DNA from: Arenibacter sp. F20364 | GTDB lineage: Bacteria > Bacteroidota > Bacteroidia > Flavobacteriales > Flavobacteriaceae | DNA: 64,000 bases | Direction of reading: 5' to 3' | Assembly: GCF_023015905.1 (NCBI RefSeq) | Contig: NZ_JALKBD010000001.1 | Coordinates: 284,522-348,521 of the forward strand | Shown: piece after piece, positions 46,288 to 56,537 of the stretch | Position numbering within the stretch: position 1 is the stretch's first letter | Layout of the letters: each line of letters opens with the position of its first letter | Notes under the pieces: model-generated | The model's database searches: none | Told to the model about the DNA's origin: nothing | What the model saw: only the letters and a program-made list of their open reading frames with translations | Made by a program: the position numbers and the translations under genes

Positions 46288-47213
46288 TGGCGAAAGCGAT
46301 AAAAAAACAAGCGTTGGGCCGCGGATTATCAGCCCTATTAAAAGACCCTGAGAACGATATTCAGTCGGCCACAGACAAGAATGCCGATAAGGTTGTAGGC
46401 AATATTGTGGAATTGGACATGGACTCTATTGATGTGAATCCATTTCAGCCCCGTTCCAATTTCAATGATGAAGCATTACAGGAATTAGCCTCTTCCATCA
46501 AGGAATTGGGGGTTATACAGCCAATAACCGTAAGAAAACTGGATTTCAATAAATATCAATTAGTTTCCGGTGAACGCAGATATAGAGCATCCAAATTAAT
46601 TGGACTGGAGACCATTCCCGCCTATATCCGTATTGCAAACGACCAGGAATCCCTTGAAATGGCCTTGGTTGAAAATATTCAACGACAGGATTTAGATCCG
46701 ATTGAAATTGCACTATCCTACCAAAGGTTGATTGATGAAATTCAATTGACCCAAGAAAAAATGAGTGAAAGGGTAGGTAAAAAGCGCTCTACCATAACCA
46801 ACTATTTGCGATTACTTCGATTAGATCCCATTATACAAACGGGTATACGTGACGGCTTTGTAAGCATGGGCCACGGAAGGGCTTTGGTAAATGTGGATAA
46901 AAAACAAGACCAAATTGCGCTATACGAAAAAATTGTAGGGGAAAATCTATCGGTAAGGGATACGGAAAAAGCAGTAAAAGAATATCAGGAAGGCTATACC
47001 AACGTTGCTCCAGTGGCTCCCACATCTGGAAAAGAACCAAAGAAAACAGTTATAAGCCCGGATTTTATTACCAATAACCTTGGTTCGTTCTCAGAATATT
47101 TATCGGTTAAAGTTGACATTAAAGCCTCCGAAAAAGGAAAAGGCAAAATCACCATCCCCTTTCACTCCAAGGAAGAATTCAATCGGTTAAAAAAATTGAT
47201 TACGGGTGAGTAA
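46287..47213 (+). CDS. parB: Chromosome partitioning protein ParB
   Basis: 308 residues. LGRGLSALL near the N-terminus is the ParA-interacting motif; NPFQPRSNF and GERRYRASKL form the CTP-binding N-domain; LVENIQRQDLDPIEIA and the HTH EKMSERVGKKRSTITNYLRL follow. A CTPase clamp that loads at parS. Co-transcribed with parA; its end overlaps the next gene by eight bases. Confidence 0.95.
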   Translation: MAKAIKKQALGRGLSALLKDPENDIQSATDKNADKVVGNIVELDMDSIDVNPFQPRSNFNDEALQELASSIKELGVIQPITVRKLDFNKYQLVSGERRYRASKLIGLETIPAYIRIANDQESLEMALVENIQRQDLDPIEIALSYQRLIDEIQLTQEKMSERVGKKRSTITNYLRLLRLDPIIQTGIRDGFVSMGHGRALVNVDKKQDQIALYEKIVGENLSVRDTEKAVKEYQEGYTNVAPVAPTSGKEPKKTVISPDFITNNLGSFSEYLSVKVDIKASEKGKGKITIPFHSKEEFNRLKKLITGE

Positions 47214-47853
47214 ATATCTTGTATCACTGGCTATATATTTTCTTGTTATCACCTTTGGACTTGCGCAGGAGAAAGAAAATACGACCCAGGCATCAGATTC
47301 TATCAAAACCTCTCTTAAGGAAGAGGGAATTACGGTGGTAGACACCCTTAAGGTCAGAAAGAAGGCCATCAATCCCTTGGCACCGAGCAAGGCAGCCTTC
47401 TACTCCGCCGTATTCCCCGGACTTGGTCAGATTTACAACAGGCGCTATTGGAAAGCACCCATAGTTTACGCCATAATAGGTGCAGGAGTATATGGCTACG
47501 TATACAATGACGACCTTTATGACCGATTTAGAACAGCATTTAAACGGCGCCAAGCCGGTTTTACGGACGATGAATTTTATGATTTGGGAACGCCAAATGC
47601 TCCTGGCGCAGATCCAGACTTTTCTGAGGCCGCTTTGGAAAGTGCACAGGAAAGATATCAAGAAGATAGGGATTTATGGCTCCTTGTCACCATTGCAATG
47701 TACGCCCTAAATATTGTTGATGCCAATGTTGATGCACACCTAAAGCAATTTAACGTGGATGATGACCTAAGTATGGATTTCAAACCATATTTGGACATGG
47801 ACGCCATTACCGCCAAACCAGTTTATGGTATGGCATTAACCATTAAGTTTTAA
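47206..47853 (+). CDS. DUF5683-family membrane protein
   Basis: 215 residues from a GTG start overlapping parB. Signal peptide about 1-20 (ending GLAQ). AAFYSAVFPGLGQIYNRRYWKAPIVY is the family hallmark, followed by a hydrophobic helix and a second one near 145-165. It is commonly found after parB and before dapB/lepB in Bacteroidota. Function unknown. Confidence 0.87.
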   Translation: MSKYLVSLAIYFLVITFGLAQEKENTTQASDSIKTSLKEEGITVVDTLKVRKKAINPLAPSKAAFYSAVFPGLGQIYNRRYWKAPIVYAIIGAGVYGYVYNDDLYDRFRTAFKRRQAGFTDDEFYDLGTPNAPGADPDFSEAALESAQERYQEDRDLWLLVTIAMYALNIVDANVDAHLKQFNVDDDLSMDFKPYLDMDAITAKPVYGMALTIKF

Positions 47854-47856
47854 TTT

Positions 47857-48558
47857 ATGAATATTGCCTTATTCGGATATGGTAAAATGGGTAAAATGAT
47901 CGAACAGATCGCCCTGAAAAGAAACCATACCATTGTTGCAAAAATTGATTTGGATGCAACAGATATAGATTTTTCGAAAATTGATGTTGCCATTGATTTT
48001 AGTATGCCCAATGCTGCTTTTGGAAACATTAAAAACTGCCTGGAACACAATGTACCCATAATTTGCGGAACCACGGGATGGCTTGAGGATTACCCAAAAG
48101 CTGTAGAGCTTTGCCAGGAAAATAATGGAGCATTCATTTATGCCTCCAACTTTAGTTTAGGGGTCAATCTTTTTTTTGAGTTGAACTCCCATTTGGCAAA
48201 ATTGATGGCTTCCCAAGATCAATATAAGGTAGCCATGGAAGAAATACACCATACCCAAAAATTGGACGCCCCTAGCGGAACGGCCATTACTTTGGCCGAG
48301 GGTATTATTAAGCAAACCAATTACACCAATTGGAAGTTGGACAGCGCAGGGGACAAGGAAATTCCTATCACGGCCAAGCGTATTGCCGATACTCCTGGAA
48401 CCCATACCGTTACTTACGAAAGCGAAGTAGATAGCATTGAAATTAAACATACCGCACATAACAGGGAAGGTTTTGCCCTTGGAGCAGTGATAGCCGCCGA
48501 ATGGATAGTAGGCAAAACGGGGGTTTTCACCATGAAAGACGTGTTAAACCTACGTTAA
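47857..48558 (+). CDS. dapB: 4-hydroxy-tetrahydrodipicolinate reductase
   Basis: 233 residues. NAD(P)-binding GYGKMGKM at 8-15; catalytic EIHHTQKLDAPSGTA with His131-His132 and the Lys four residues on. Reduces the DHDP intermediate in the diaminopimelate/lysine pathway. Slightly short compared with the enterobacterial enzyme, as normal for Bacteroidota. Four bases after the DUF5683 gene. Confidence 0.95.
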   Translation: MNIALFGYGKMGKMIEQIALKRNHTIVAKIDLDATDIDFSKIDVAIDFSMPNAAFGNIKNCLEHNVPIICGTTGWLEDYPKAVELCQENNGAFIYASNFSLGVNLFFELNSHLAKLMASQDQYKVAMEEIHHTQKLDAPSGTAITLAEGIIKQTNYTNWKLDSAGDKEIPITAKRIADTPGTHTVTYESEVDSIEIKHTAHNREGFALGAVIAAEWIVGKTGVFTMKDVLNLR

Positions 48559-48642
48559 AGAACGTAACAAAGAACAACTTAAACTGACTTAACGATTGAC
48601 AAGTTTTTTTAAGCCATCAATCATTAAATAATAATTACCAAT

Positions 48643-50376
48643 ATGAACGGCACACAGTGGATTATCTTCATTTTAATTATTCAGGTGATACATTTTCTAG
48701 GCACCTGGAAATTATATGTAAAAGCAGGAAGAAAAGCTTGGGAGGCTGCAATCCCTGTCTATAATGCCATTGTGCTGATGCAAATTATCAATAGGCCCAA
48801 ATGGTGGGTGATTTTGCTTTTTATCCCGATCATTAATTTATTGATGTTTCCGGTAGTCTGGGTAGAAACCCTTAGAAGTTTTGGAAAAAATAATCTACTG
48901 GATACCTGGTTGGCCATATTGACCTTAGGGCTGTTTATCTATTACGTAAACTATTTTGAAGACGTAAAATATATAGAAAACAGGGACATTCATCCCAAAA
49001 GTGCGCTTGGTGAGTGGGTTAGTTCTATTGTATTTGCCATTGTGGCCGCTACTTTGGTGCATACCTATTTGATACAACCCTTTGTTATTCCTACTAGTTC
49101 CTTGGAAAAAACCCTATTGGTCGGCGATTTTCTTTTCGTAAGTAAATTTCATTACGGAGCAAGGATACCAATGACCACCGTAGCCGCTCCCATGGTTCAC
49201 GACACCTTGCCCATATTAAAAACCAGATCCTACGTTGCCGATGTTGATCCCGCTACCTATAAGACTTCAATTTGGAATAAATTACAGTTGCCATATTTAA
49301 GACTTCCTGGATTTAAGAAAGTAAAACGAAACGACATAGTGGTTTTTAGCTGGCCGGCAGATACGGTTTATCAATTCTTCAAAAAACAACAAGGGGTACG
49401 CAAACCAATCGATAAAAAATCCAATTATGTAAAACGTTGTGTTGGGGTTCCGGGAGATTCCTTGACCATTAAGGACGGATATGTTTACATCAATGGCGAA
49501 AAAACCGTTTTACCCTATAGGGCAAAACCTCAATTCCTGCATACGGTTACCGTAGACGGACAGTTTTCCAATGCTGCAATAGAACTCCTTGGAAGAGAAA
49601 ACCTATCCGGAAATGTCATTCGGGTACCCAACAGCTCCTTGCAACAGGAACGTGCTTCCGAGGTGATAAATGCCATGAGTTTGGAACAGACAAAATCCGA
49701 TTCAACCTATACCTATTACGCCGGTAATGTAGGCAACCAAAAGGTAAGGGACTATTTAAAGTCCGAAGATATGAAGAATATGGCCCTCTTTAATTTGACC
49801 GAAGAGGAAGCCAAAAACTTTACGGGCAAGGATGGAATTACCTCAATCAATAAATTCTCGTATAAAAATCCGGACACTTCCATTTTCCCGCAAAATGCAG
49901 CACATCCCGGCACTGTGGACAACATGGATCCAATTTACCTGCCAGAAAAAGGAAAAACCGTTCCACTCAACATAGAGGTACTCCCCATTTACGAAAAGAT
50001 AATTAAGGAATATGAAGGAAATGACGTTAAAGTGAACGGAAATCAAATCCTCATTAATGATGAAGTTGCCAATTCCTACACTTTTAAACAAAATTACTAT
50101 TGGATGATGGGCGATAACAGACATAGATCCGAAGACAGTAGGTTCTGGGGTTATGTCCCTGAAGACCACATAGTAGGAACCCCCATTTTTATATGGATGA
50201 GTATTGATGGCATTAACGATGGTATGGCCAATTGGAAGGTTAGATGGAATCGAGTATTTACTACTGTAAACGGCGATGGTGAGCCTACTTCCTATTTTAA
50301 GTATTTCTTGATTTTATTGGCTGCCTGGTTTGTATTTGATTTCTTTAGAAAAAAGAAAAAAACGGAGGATAAATAA
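48643..50376 (+). CDS. lepB: Signal peptidase I, enlarged Bacteroidota form
   Basis: 577 residues versus 324 in E. coli. Residues 1-110 form extra membrane helices with a GRKAWEAAIPVYN segment. The peptidase anchor is about 125-145. Catalytic Ser153 in PTSSLEKTL and Lys264 in NYVKRCVGVPGDSL are in place, and GDNRHRSEDSRFWGYVP is the conserved C-terminal box. A long insert (about 285-470) lies between the Lys box and the C-terminal box. Removes signal peptides from exported preproteins at the inner membrane. Confidence 0.93.
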   Translation: MNGTQWIIFILIIQVIHFLGTWKLYVKAGRKAWEAAIPVYNAIVLMQIINRPKWWVILLFIPIINLLMFPVVWVETLRSFGKNNLLDTWLAILTLGLFIYYVNYFEDVKYIENRDIHPKSALGEWVSSIVFAIVAATLVHTYLIQPFVIPTSSLEKTLLVGDFLFVSKFHYGARIPMTTVAAPMVHDTLPILKTRSYVADVDPATYKTSIWNKLQLPYLRLPGFKKVKRNDIVVFSWPADTVYQFFKKQQGVRKPIDKKSNYVKRCVGVPGDSLTIKDGYVYINGEKTVLPYRAKPQFLHTVTVDGQFSNAAIELLGRENLSGNVIRVPNSSLQQERASEVINAMSLEQTKSDSTYTYYAGNVGNQKVRDYLKSEDMKNMALFNLTEEEAKNFTGKDGITSINKFSYKNPDTSIFPQNAAHPGTVDNMDPIYLPEKGKTVPLNIEVLPIYEKIIKEYEGNDVKVNGNQILINDEVANSYTFKQNYYWMMGDNRHRSEDSRFWGYVPEDHIVGTPIFIWMSIDGINDGMANWKVRWNRVFTTVNGDGEPTSYFKYFLILLAAWFVFDFFRKKKKTEDK

Positions 50377-50481
50377 TTAATGTAGTATTGTTTATATGTA
50401 CCGATCTGACCATTCCGGTTTTCAAGACATTCCATTGCTACATGATATAGTTTTTACATTGATACATTTTCAAATTAAACC

Positions 50482-51114
50482 ATGAAACTTCTGCTTCATC
50501 CGGCTTACTTTCCCAATATCGCCAATTTTGCGGCAATTGTACAGAATGATATTTGTTGGGAGGTAATGGACAATTATCAAAAGCAGACCTATCGCAATAG
50601 GTGTTATATATGCACGGACCTAGGATTGCACATGCTTAATATTCCCATTAAACATATTGGCAATAAAAAGGGAAAACAAAAGTATGGCAACGTACAAATC
50701 GATAACGACTATCACTGGCAGCGACAACACTGGCGAACATTGGAAACGGCCTATAGGACCTCTCCCTTCTTCGAATTCTATGAAGACGATATTGCTCCAT
50801 TGTACCATAATACATTCCATTCCTTAATGGATTTTAACCTAAAAACTATTGAGACCATATGCCAATGTATGCAAATAAATATGCCTCTGCACAGGACAGC
50901 AACCTATGAGGTTGACGTAACCGATAAAATTGATGGAAGGTTTTTAATAGATTCCAAAACAAAGCCTCAATTTGAGCAGCCCGTATACGTACAAGTATTT
51001 GAGGATAGAAACGACTTTGTTCCCAACTTAAGTATTTTGGATCTCTTGTTCAATGAAGGCACCAATGCATTGACCTATCTAAAAGGCCTGAACTTAAACC
51101 TTCAGAATGCTTAG
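50482..51114 (+). CDS. WbqC family protein
   Basis: 210 residues. HPAYFPNIANFAAIV at the N-terminus and KQTYRNRCYI/NDYHWQRQHWRTLETAYRTSPFFEFY in the middle are WbqC hallmarks. The family has been linked to surface glycan synthesis; biochemical activity is unclear. Commonly found next to lepB in this phylum. Overlaps the next gene by eight bases. Confidence 0.9.
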   Translation: MKLLLHPAYFPNIANFAAIVQNDICWEVMDNYQKQTYRNRCYICTDLGLHMLNIPIKHIGNKKGKQKYGNVQIDNDYHWQRQHWRTLETAYRTSPFFEFYEDDIAPLYHNTFHSLMDFNLKTIETICQCMQINMPLHRTATYEVDVTDKIDGRFLIDSKTKPQFEQPVYVQVFEDRNDFVPNLSILDLLFNEGTNALTYLKGLNLNLQNA

Positions 51115-51415
51115 GTTTTGTTTACATTACGGTATTCATTTTATACTTCCAGTAATTATTGGATTAGTCTTTTTTAAGGAACACCGACTAAAAATAATCT
51201 TGATTCTATTGGCAGGAATTCTTTTGGATTTGGATCATTTATGGGCAAATCCAATTTTTGACCCAAACCGATGCAGCATTGACTTTCACCCCTTACACAC
51301 CTATTGGGCGATTGCAGGTTATTCCCTCTTGCTGTTTCTCAAAAACACCAGAGTTTTTGGCATCGCTTTTTTAATACATATTTTGGCAGACACTGTTGAC
51401 TGCTATTTAATGTAA
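51107..51415 (+). CDS. DUF6122-like small membrane protein
   Basis: 102 residues, three or four hydrophobic segments. LHYGIHF at 7-13 and GILLDLDHLW near 37-46, with a late HILADTVDCY, arrange His and Asp residues in the way of small membrane metal-dependent hydrolase-like proteins. Overlaps wbqC, so co-translated. Function unknown. Confidence 0.82.
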   Translation: MLRFCLHYGIHFILPVIIGLVFFKEHRLKIILILLAGILLDLDHLWANPIFDPNRCSIDFHPLHTYWAIAGYSLLLFLKNTRVFGIAFLIHILADTVDCYLM

Positions 51416-51502
51416 GGTCAATTAGGGGCCCCATGTTGTTCTTCATTATTTACTGGATCAATTCATCCTCAGCCAAACAGCACTTTCATACATATATCAC
51501 TC

Positions 51503-51525
51503 CTTGGCCATAAGAAACGGCCAAG
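51503..51525 (+). terminator. Weak hairpin after the DUF6122-like gene
   Basis: CTTGGCC and GGCCAAG (7 bp) with a nine-base loop, followed by ACACTTTT. U-tract is poor; a terminator is possible but uncertain. Confidence 0.3.
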
Positions 51526-51670
51526 ACACTTTTCCCGTACTAAAGCCATAACAAAACGGAACTACCCGAAATTCAAAAAAGCCGAGGCAAAGCATTTTAG
51601 GGACTTAAAAAAATTATTGCTATTTTGTATATCCTTTTTAAGAAGGATAAATCCAATCAACTACAAAAAA

Positions 51671-52984
51671 ATGAAAGACCATAAATCTAAAAATTCAGCT
51701 ACCCCCGGAAGAAGGGACTTTATAAAAAAATCCGGGATAGCTCTTATAGGGGGTTCGTTGGCGTATCCCGCTGTATCCTTTGGCGCCACAAAAGCATATA
51801 AAGACTCCCCACTCAAGGTAGGCCTTATAGGTTGTGGTGGTCGGGGTACCGGAGCTGCTGCCCAAGCCTTGGAAGCCGACCCTAATGTGATTCTCTATGC
51901 CATGGGAGATGTTTTTGAAGATCGATTGGAAGAAGCACATTCAGCTCTTTTAAAAATTGCCGGAGACAAAATAAAAGTAGACGGCAAAAACAAGTTTATT
52001 GGTTTCGATGCCTATCTAAAAGTAATCGAATCTGGCGTAGATGTGGTATTACTTACTACGCCGCCCGCTTTTAGACCAGATCACCTTACCGCCGCGGTAA
52101 ATGCCGGAAAACATGTTTTCTGCGAAAAACCTGTAGCAGTGGACGCCCCCGGGGTGCATAAAGTGTTGGCTGCAGCAAAAAAAGCAAAAGAGAAAAATCT
52201 ATCCTTGGTATCCGGTTTTTGTTTTAGGTACGACTATCCCAATAGGGCCATATACGGGCGCGTTTTGGATGGAGAGATTGGGGATATAAGAACCGTAACT
52301 ACTTTCCGTCATGGAGGGGAGGCTTGGTATAAAGACCGTCAGCCAGATTGGACCGATATGACCTACAATATGCGCAACTGGTACTACTACAATTGGTTGT
52401 CCGGAGATTTTATCGTAGAGCAGGCCGTTCATAGTTTGGATATGATGTCTTGGGTGATGGGCGATAAAATGCCGGTTAGTGCCACCGGAACTGGTGGAAG
52501 ACAAGTGAGGGTCGACAAAAAATACGGTAATATATTTGATCATTTTGCCGTGGAGTTCGAATACGCCAATGGCGCAAAAGGGTATCATTTTACTAGGCAA
52601 CAGAGCGATACCTCGCACAAAAACAGTGTAGAGGTTTTTGGCAGTGATGGTAGTGCCATAGTACATATTGGCCGTAGATATGAAATAACGGGAAAGAACA
52701 AATGGACCTACGATGGCGAAAGAAACAATATGTTCCAGACAGAACATGACGAGCTTTTTGCATCCATCAGAAATGGAAATCCGATCAACAATGGAGAATG
52801 GATGGCTACCAGCACCATGCTGGCCATTTGGGCTAGAATGGTAGGATATACCGGACAGACCATCAGCTGGGAACAAGCCTTTAATTCCCAAGAATCCCTT
52901 GGTCCTAAGGTGGATGAATATAATTGGGATTTAAAATGGCCCACACAACCAGTAGCCGTTCCCGGTAAAACCAAATTTATATAA
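51671..52984 (+). CDS. Tat-exported Gfo/Idh/MocA family oxidoreductase
   Basis: 437 residues from the ATG at 51671. The twin-arginine signal RRDFIKK is at 14-20 with a hydrophobic stretch to about 40. Rossmann motif GLIGCGGRGTGAA near 50-62 and the EKPVA motif (CEKPVAVD) near 150 mark the family. Export folded with NAD(P) bound is typical of the sugar-modifying members. It precedes a DUF1080 protein, a frequent pairing for periplasmic sugar-derivative breakdown. Confidence 0.92.
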   Translation: MKDHKSKNSATPGRRDFIKKSGIALIGGSLAYPAVSFGATKAYKDSPLKVGLIGCGGRGTGAAAQALEADPNVILYAMGDVFEDRLEEAHSALLKIAGDKIKVDGKNKFIGFDAYLKVIESGVDVVLLTTPPAFRPDHLTAAVNAGKHVFCEKPVAVDAPGVHKVLAAAKKAKEKNLSLVSGFCFRYDYPNRAIYGRVLDGEIGDIRTVTTFRHGGEAWYKDRQPDWTDMTYNMRNWYYYNWLSGDFIVEQAVHSLDMMSWVMGDKMPVSATGTGGRQVRVDKKYGNIFDHFAVEFEYANGAKGYHFTRQQSDTSHKNSVEVFGSDGSAIVHIGRRYEITGKNKWTYDGERNNMFQTEHDELFASIRNGNPINNGEWMATSTMLAIWARMVGYTGQTISWEQAFNSQESLGPKVDEYNWDLKWPTQPVAVPGKTKFI

Positions 52985-53073
52985 TATCAAACTAAATAAG
53001 GACACCCCAAGTAGTCTGAAAGGCATTTTGGGCCGCGACAATCCATCCAACAGTAAATAGGACCAACAAGCAA

Positions 53074-53823
53074 ATGAAAATATCTTTAAACCTTTGCCTG
53101 TTATTTTTCATAGCGACCAGCCTAAATGCCTTGGCCCAGAACAAGCCAATAACCTTCGGTACCGAGACCACTTTGCAAGAACTGGCCTCCAAGGGAAAAG
53201 CTAAAGCGAACCCAATTCAGTGGATAAATGTGAATACAGAGCCGGAAACTTGGCGCAAAGAAAAGGATATGCTTATTTGTTCAGGTCTTCCCATAGGGGT
53301 CATGCGCTCCGAAAAACAGTATGAGAATTTTATAATGCTGGTGGAATGGCGGCATATGGAAGCTGGTGGAAATTCTGGGGTATTTGTTTGGAGCGATGCC
53401 ATACCGGGCGAAAAAAATCGTTTGCCGGGAGGTGTGGAAGTGCAAATGCTGGAGCTGGATTGGGTGAACCAGAATATTCGAGATGGGGTAAAGCCTCCAA
53501 TAGCCTATGTACACGGGGAACTTTTTGGCGTTGGTGGAGTAAATACCTTACCGGACAACCCAAGGGGCACTAGAAGCAAATCCATAGAAAACAGAGCTCT
53601 TGGCAAGGAGCAGTGGAACAGCTACAAGGTTGTCTGTGTTGATGGAACCATAAAACTCTCGGTCAACGGGAAGTTTGTAAATGGCATAAGTAAATCATCC
53701 ATCAAAAAAGGCTATTTGTGCCTTGAGTCCGAAGGTGCTGAAATTCAATTTAAAAACTTTAAAATAATAGAATTACCCCCTGGGGTTACCTCAGAAGAAC
53801 AAACTGCCAAAATAGTATTTTAA
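53074..53823 (+). CDS. DUF1080 (3-keto-disaccharide hydrolase-like) secreted protein
   Basis: 249 residues. Signal peptide about 1-22 (ending NALAQ). The concanavalin-like body shows [31 protein letters not shown] and [17 protein letters not shown] strands of DUF1080. Family members have been shown to cleave 3-keto glycosides made by Gfo/Idh/MocA-type oxidoreductases, which matches the preceding gene. 89 bp downstream of it, probably one operon. Confidence 0.9.
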   Translation: MKISLNLCLLFFIATSLNALAQNKPITFGTETTLQELASKGKAKANPIQWINVNTEPETWRKEKDMLICSGLPIGVMRSEKQYENFIMLVEWRHMEAGGNSGVFVWSDAIPGEKNRLPGGVEVQMLELDWVNQNIRDGVKPPIAYVHGELFGVGGVNTLPDNPRGTRSKSIENRALGKEQWNSYKVVCVDGTIKLSVNGKFVNGISKSSIKKGYLCLESEGAEIQFKNFKIIELPPGVTSEEQTAKIVF

Positions 53824-53880
53824 GCATACTGCACGGCCCCAATTACACTGACCTACAACACTTTTAAAAGGAAAGACATA

Positions 53881-54915
53881 CTAATTGGAACCAATTTTGA
53901 TGGATGCCATAACCGGAAAGTGATCAGATAATTTTAGGTCGAAATTTTTATGTGCCATAATTTTGAAAGCTTCATCCGCCAAAATAAAATCTATTCTAAC
54001 CGGATAATATCTAAAATTAAAGGTCCGGCCATAACCCGTTCCCTTCTCGGAAAAGGAATCGTTCATATCTCCTTTGATCACCCTGTAAACATTGGAAAAT
54101 TGAGTGTTGTTAAAATCCCCACAAACGACTTTCTTGTATGGTGTGGCTTCTATGTGCTGGTCCACCAATTCCGCCTGTTTCCCTTGTTTGGCAAAGGATT
54201 TTCCCAACCTCTTAAGTAGTCTTCCCGTAGGTTCATTGGAGATTCGACTAACACTGGGTATAATCTTGTGCGACTCCAAATGCAGATTATAAACCCTTAT
54301 GGTATCCTTATTCACCACTATATCGGCAAATAGCGCATTATTGGCACTGTCAGGAAAATCCAAGGAACCCTTATTGATAATCGGAAATTTGGAGTAAATG
54401 GCTTGGATTGATTTCTTTTCGCTCAATGCATAGGCTGTCGTAAATTTATAGGCATAGACTTTTTTAAGTTGTCTATCCCTTATCCGGCTGAACTCCTGAA
54501 TACACAATATATCGGGATCTTCAGCAGTAATTAAATCAACTATTTGATCACCTACCGAGACATCGTGAATCCAGTCAAACTTATTAAAAGCCCTTACATT
54601 ATAACTCATTATACTGAGGTCCTCTTCCTTGACCTCCTCTTCGGACAATTTAAACCTAAAAAAGTTTCCTAAAATAAAATAGCCAAAGGCCAAAACAAAA
54701 GCGGGTAACAACAATTGTCTTTTTCTTTTAAACAGCCAATACACCAAAAAAATCAAATTGAAAAGAACCAATAGCGGTACCGTAAGGCTCAGAATGGAAA
54801 AATAAGCAAAATTGGCCACCGGGATTAGCGGTACAAAACAAGAAATGAACAACAGAAGTGCAAAAATGGCATTAATGAAGAACAAGAATTTATCAATAAA
54901 ATTAAGGTTCTTCAC
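53881..54915 (-). CDS. Membrane-anchored endonuclease/exonuclease/phosphatase-family protein
   Basis: 344 residues from a GTG start at 54915. Three N-terminal membrane helices (about 10-90) are followed by the EEP domain: MSYNVRAFNKFDW, CIQEFSR with the metal Glu, HLESH, CGDFNN and the final LSDHFPV. The catalytic set is intact. Substrate could be nucleic acid, phosphodiester lipid or sugar phosphate. Three bases after the rhomboid gene, in the mutL-led minus-strand operon. Confidence 0.9.
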   Translation of the reverse strand: MKNLNFIDKFLFFINAIFALLLFISCFVPLIPVANFAYFSILSLTVPLLVLFNLIFLVYWLFKRKRQLLLPAFVLAFGYFILGNFFRFKLSEEEVKEEDLSIMSYNVRAFNKFDWIHDVSVGDQIVDLITAEDPDILCIQEFSRIRDRQLKKVYAYKFTTAYALSEKKSIQAIYSKFPIINKGSLDFPDSANNALFADIVVNKDTIRVYNLHLESHKIIPSVSRISNEPTGRLLKRLGKSFAKQGKQAELVDQHIEATPYKKVVCGDFNNTQFSNVYRVIKGDMNDSFSEKGTGYGRTFNFRYYPVRIDFILADEAFKIMAHKNFDLKLSDHFPVMASIKIGSN

Positions 54916-54918
54916 GTG

Positions 54919-55791
54919 TTATTCCTTTCCTGCCTTAAATAAAAAATCCTTTTCAGCCTTGGAAAGACTTTCGTACCCAGACTTGCTTATTTTATCCAAA
55001 ATAGCATCTATCTTTCGCTGGCGACTTTCCTTATCGTAATTGTCCTTACTGGTACCTCCCCTAGTTTGCTTACGATAAACCGTTTTTAAGGGGGCCTTTT
55101 TTTCACTACGTTTAAATAAATTGGCAATGGCATCCAAAATCTTCGCAAAACCACTACCAATATCCTGGCCGTTTATAAGTTGGCGTGCATAAAAATATCC
55201 CAATGCAGCTCCTCCCAAATGTGCCAAGCGGCCACCTACATTGCCCCCTGTTGAAATCTGAACTAGATCTAACAAGACTACAAAGACCCCAATGTGCCAA
55301 AGTTTTACATTGAAAAAAATAACACGCACCTCCTGATTGGGCAAATAGGAACATACAAAAATAAGCACAGCCGTAACTCCGGCCGAGGCACCTATCAAGG
55401 ATGTGTTTATACCCAATAAGGCAGGAAAGATATTATAACTCAGTAAAAATATCATTCCGCCAAGAATTACCCCTAAAAAATATACGTTGAGGAACCTTTT
55501 ATTATCGAAAAGGTTTAAAAAAATTCTACCTGCAAAATACAGCATCAGCATATTCCAAAAGATATGGCCCAATCCCGAATGGAAAAAAGAATAAGTAAAA
55601 ATAGACCAAGGTTGGGTAAGAAAATGAAAAAAATCCTTAGGAAGTTCAAACCATCGAATAATACTATCCCCAGATAATCCGAACAAAATCTTCAGAAGTC
55701 CACTAAGGATAAATACTGCTACATTAATGACTATAAGCCTTTCCGCAATATTTAACCTATTGTAATAATATCTTATGTTCTGATTGCCCAT
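54919..55791 (-). CDS. Rhomboid family intramembrane serine protease
   Basis: 290 residues with six to seven membrane helices. Catalytic Ser in GASAGV and His in HLGGAALGY; GHIFWNMLMLYFAGRIF is the HxxxN-like L1/TM2 segment. A basic cytoplasmic tail (about 215-290) carries an MTEP-like KDNYDKESRQRKIDAILDKI segment as in other Bacteroidota rhomboids. Overlaps the upstream rhomboid gene by one base. Confidence 0.92.
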   Translation of the reverse strand: MGNQNIRYYYNRLNIAERLIVINVAVFILSGLLKILFGLSGDSIIRWFELPKDFFHFLTQPWSIFTYSFFHSGLGHIFWNMLMLYFAGRIFLNLFDNKRFLNVYFLGVILGGMIFLLSYNIFPALLGINTSLIGASAGVTAVLIFVCSYLPNQEVRVIFFNVKLWHIGVFVVLLDLVQISTGGNVGGRLAHLGGAALGYFYARQLINGQDIGSGFAKILDAIANLFKRSEKKAPLKTVYRKQTRGGTSKDNYDKESRQRKIDAILDKISKSGYESLSKAEKDFLFKAGKE

Positions 55792-56537
55792 TACCTGTCC
55801 CAGCGATTATTGTTAAACTGATTTTTTTTCCAATACCACATCATTATGAATCCAAATAACGCGCCACCCACATGGGCAAAATGTGCTATTCCATTCCCAA
55901 AAATTGAATACCCTGTTACCCCGGAAAATAAATCCAGTCCAATTAATACCGGAATAAAATACTTGGCTTTTACTGGTACGGGAATAAACATCAAGAAAAG
56001 TTCACTGTTTGGATAAGACATTCCAAAGGCCACCAAAACACCGTAAATAGCACCAGAGGCCCCTACTGCAGGAGTATTAAAGGCACTCAAAAAACTATCG
56101 ATGGTATCTTGGGAAGCGATATCGTACCAACTGGGACTGTATTTCCCTCCAGTAATAATTTCCATTATCTGTTCTTTGGGAATTCCAGCGCTTATTAAAG
56201 CATCCATCCCCTGATTAAAGTTATAGTAATTCACCCCTGTATGGATCAAGGCTGCACCAATACCGGCCGAGAAATAAAAAAAGAAGAATTTATTTCTGCC
56301 CCACATGCGTTCCAGTGGCGAACCAAAGGCCCATAGCGCATACATATTGAACAGAATATGCATAAATCCTCCATGCATAAACATATGGGATATAACCTGC
56401 CAAAACCCAAAATTTTCATTTTTCGGAAACCAAAGGGAAAACCATTGGTACATTTGATCGCCATATAATTGTGTTGCTACAAAAAACAACACATTAATAA
56501 TTATCAAATGTTTTACTGCGTCCGTAATCCTACCCAT
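55791..56537 (-). CDS. Rhomboid family intramembrane serine protease
   Basis: 248 residues. GASGAIYGVLVAFG contains the nucleophile Ser, HVGGALFGF the catalytic His, and HGGFMHILFNMYALWAFG the N-terminal HxxxN region. A second rhomboid lies directly downstream, so the two are a tandem pair probably of duplicate origin. Starts immediately next to the mutL stop. Confidence 0.93.
   Translation of the reverse strand: MGRITDAVKHLIIINVLFFVATQLYGDQMYQWFSLWFPKNENFGFWQVISHMFMHGGFMHILFNMYALWAFGSPLERMWGRNKFFFFYFSAGIGAALIHTGVNYYNFNQGMDALISAGIPKEQIMEIITGGKYSPSWYDIASQDTIDSFLSAFNTPAVGASGAIYGVLVAFGMSYPNSELFLMFIPVPVKAKYFIPVLIGLDLFSGVTGYSIFGNGIAHFAHVGGALFGFIMMWYWKKNQFNNNRWDR

Noticed and set aside
45508..47213. 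parS site near parAB
   Set aside because: Checked CACGTG-containing sequences in the window; none fits the palindromic 16-mer TGTTTCACGTGAAACA.
52199..52891. 230-codon minus-strand frame opposite the Gfo/Idh/MocA gene
   Set aside because: The + strand product has clear family motifs across the whole region; the antisense frame has none.
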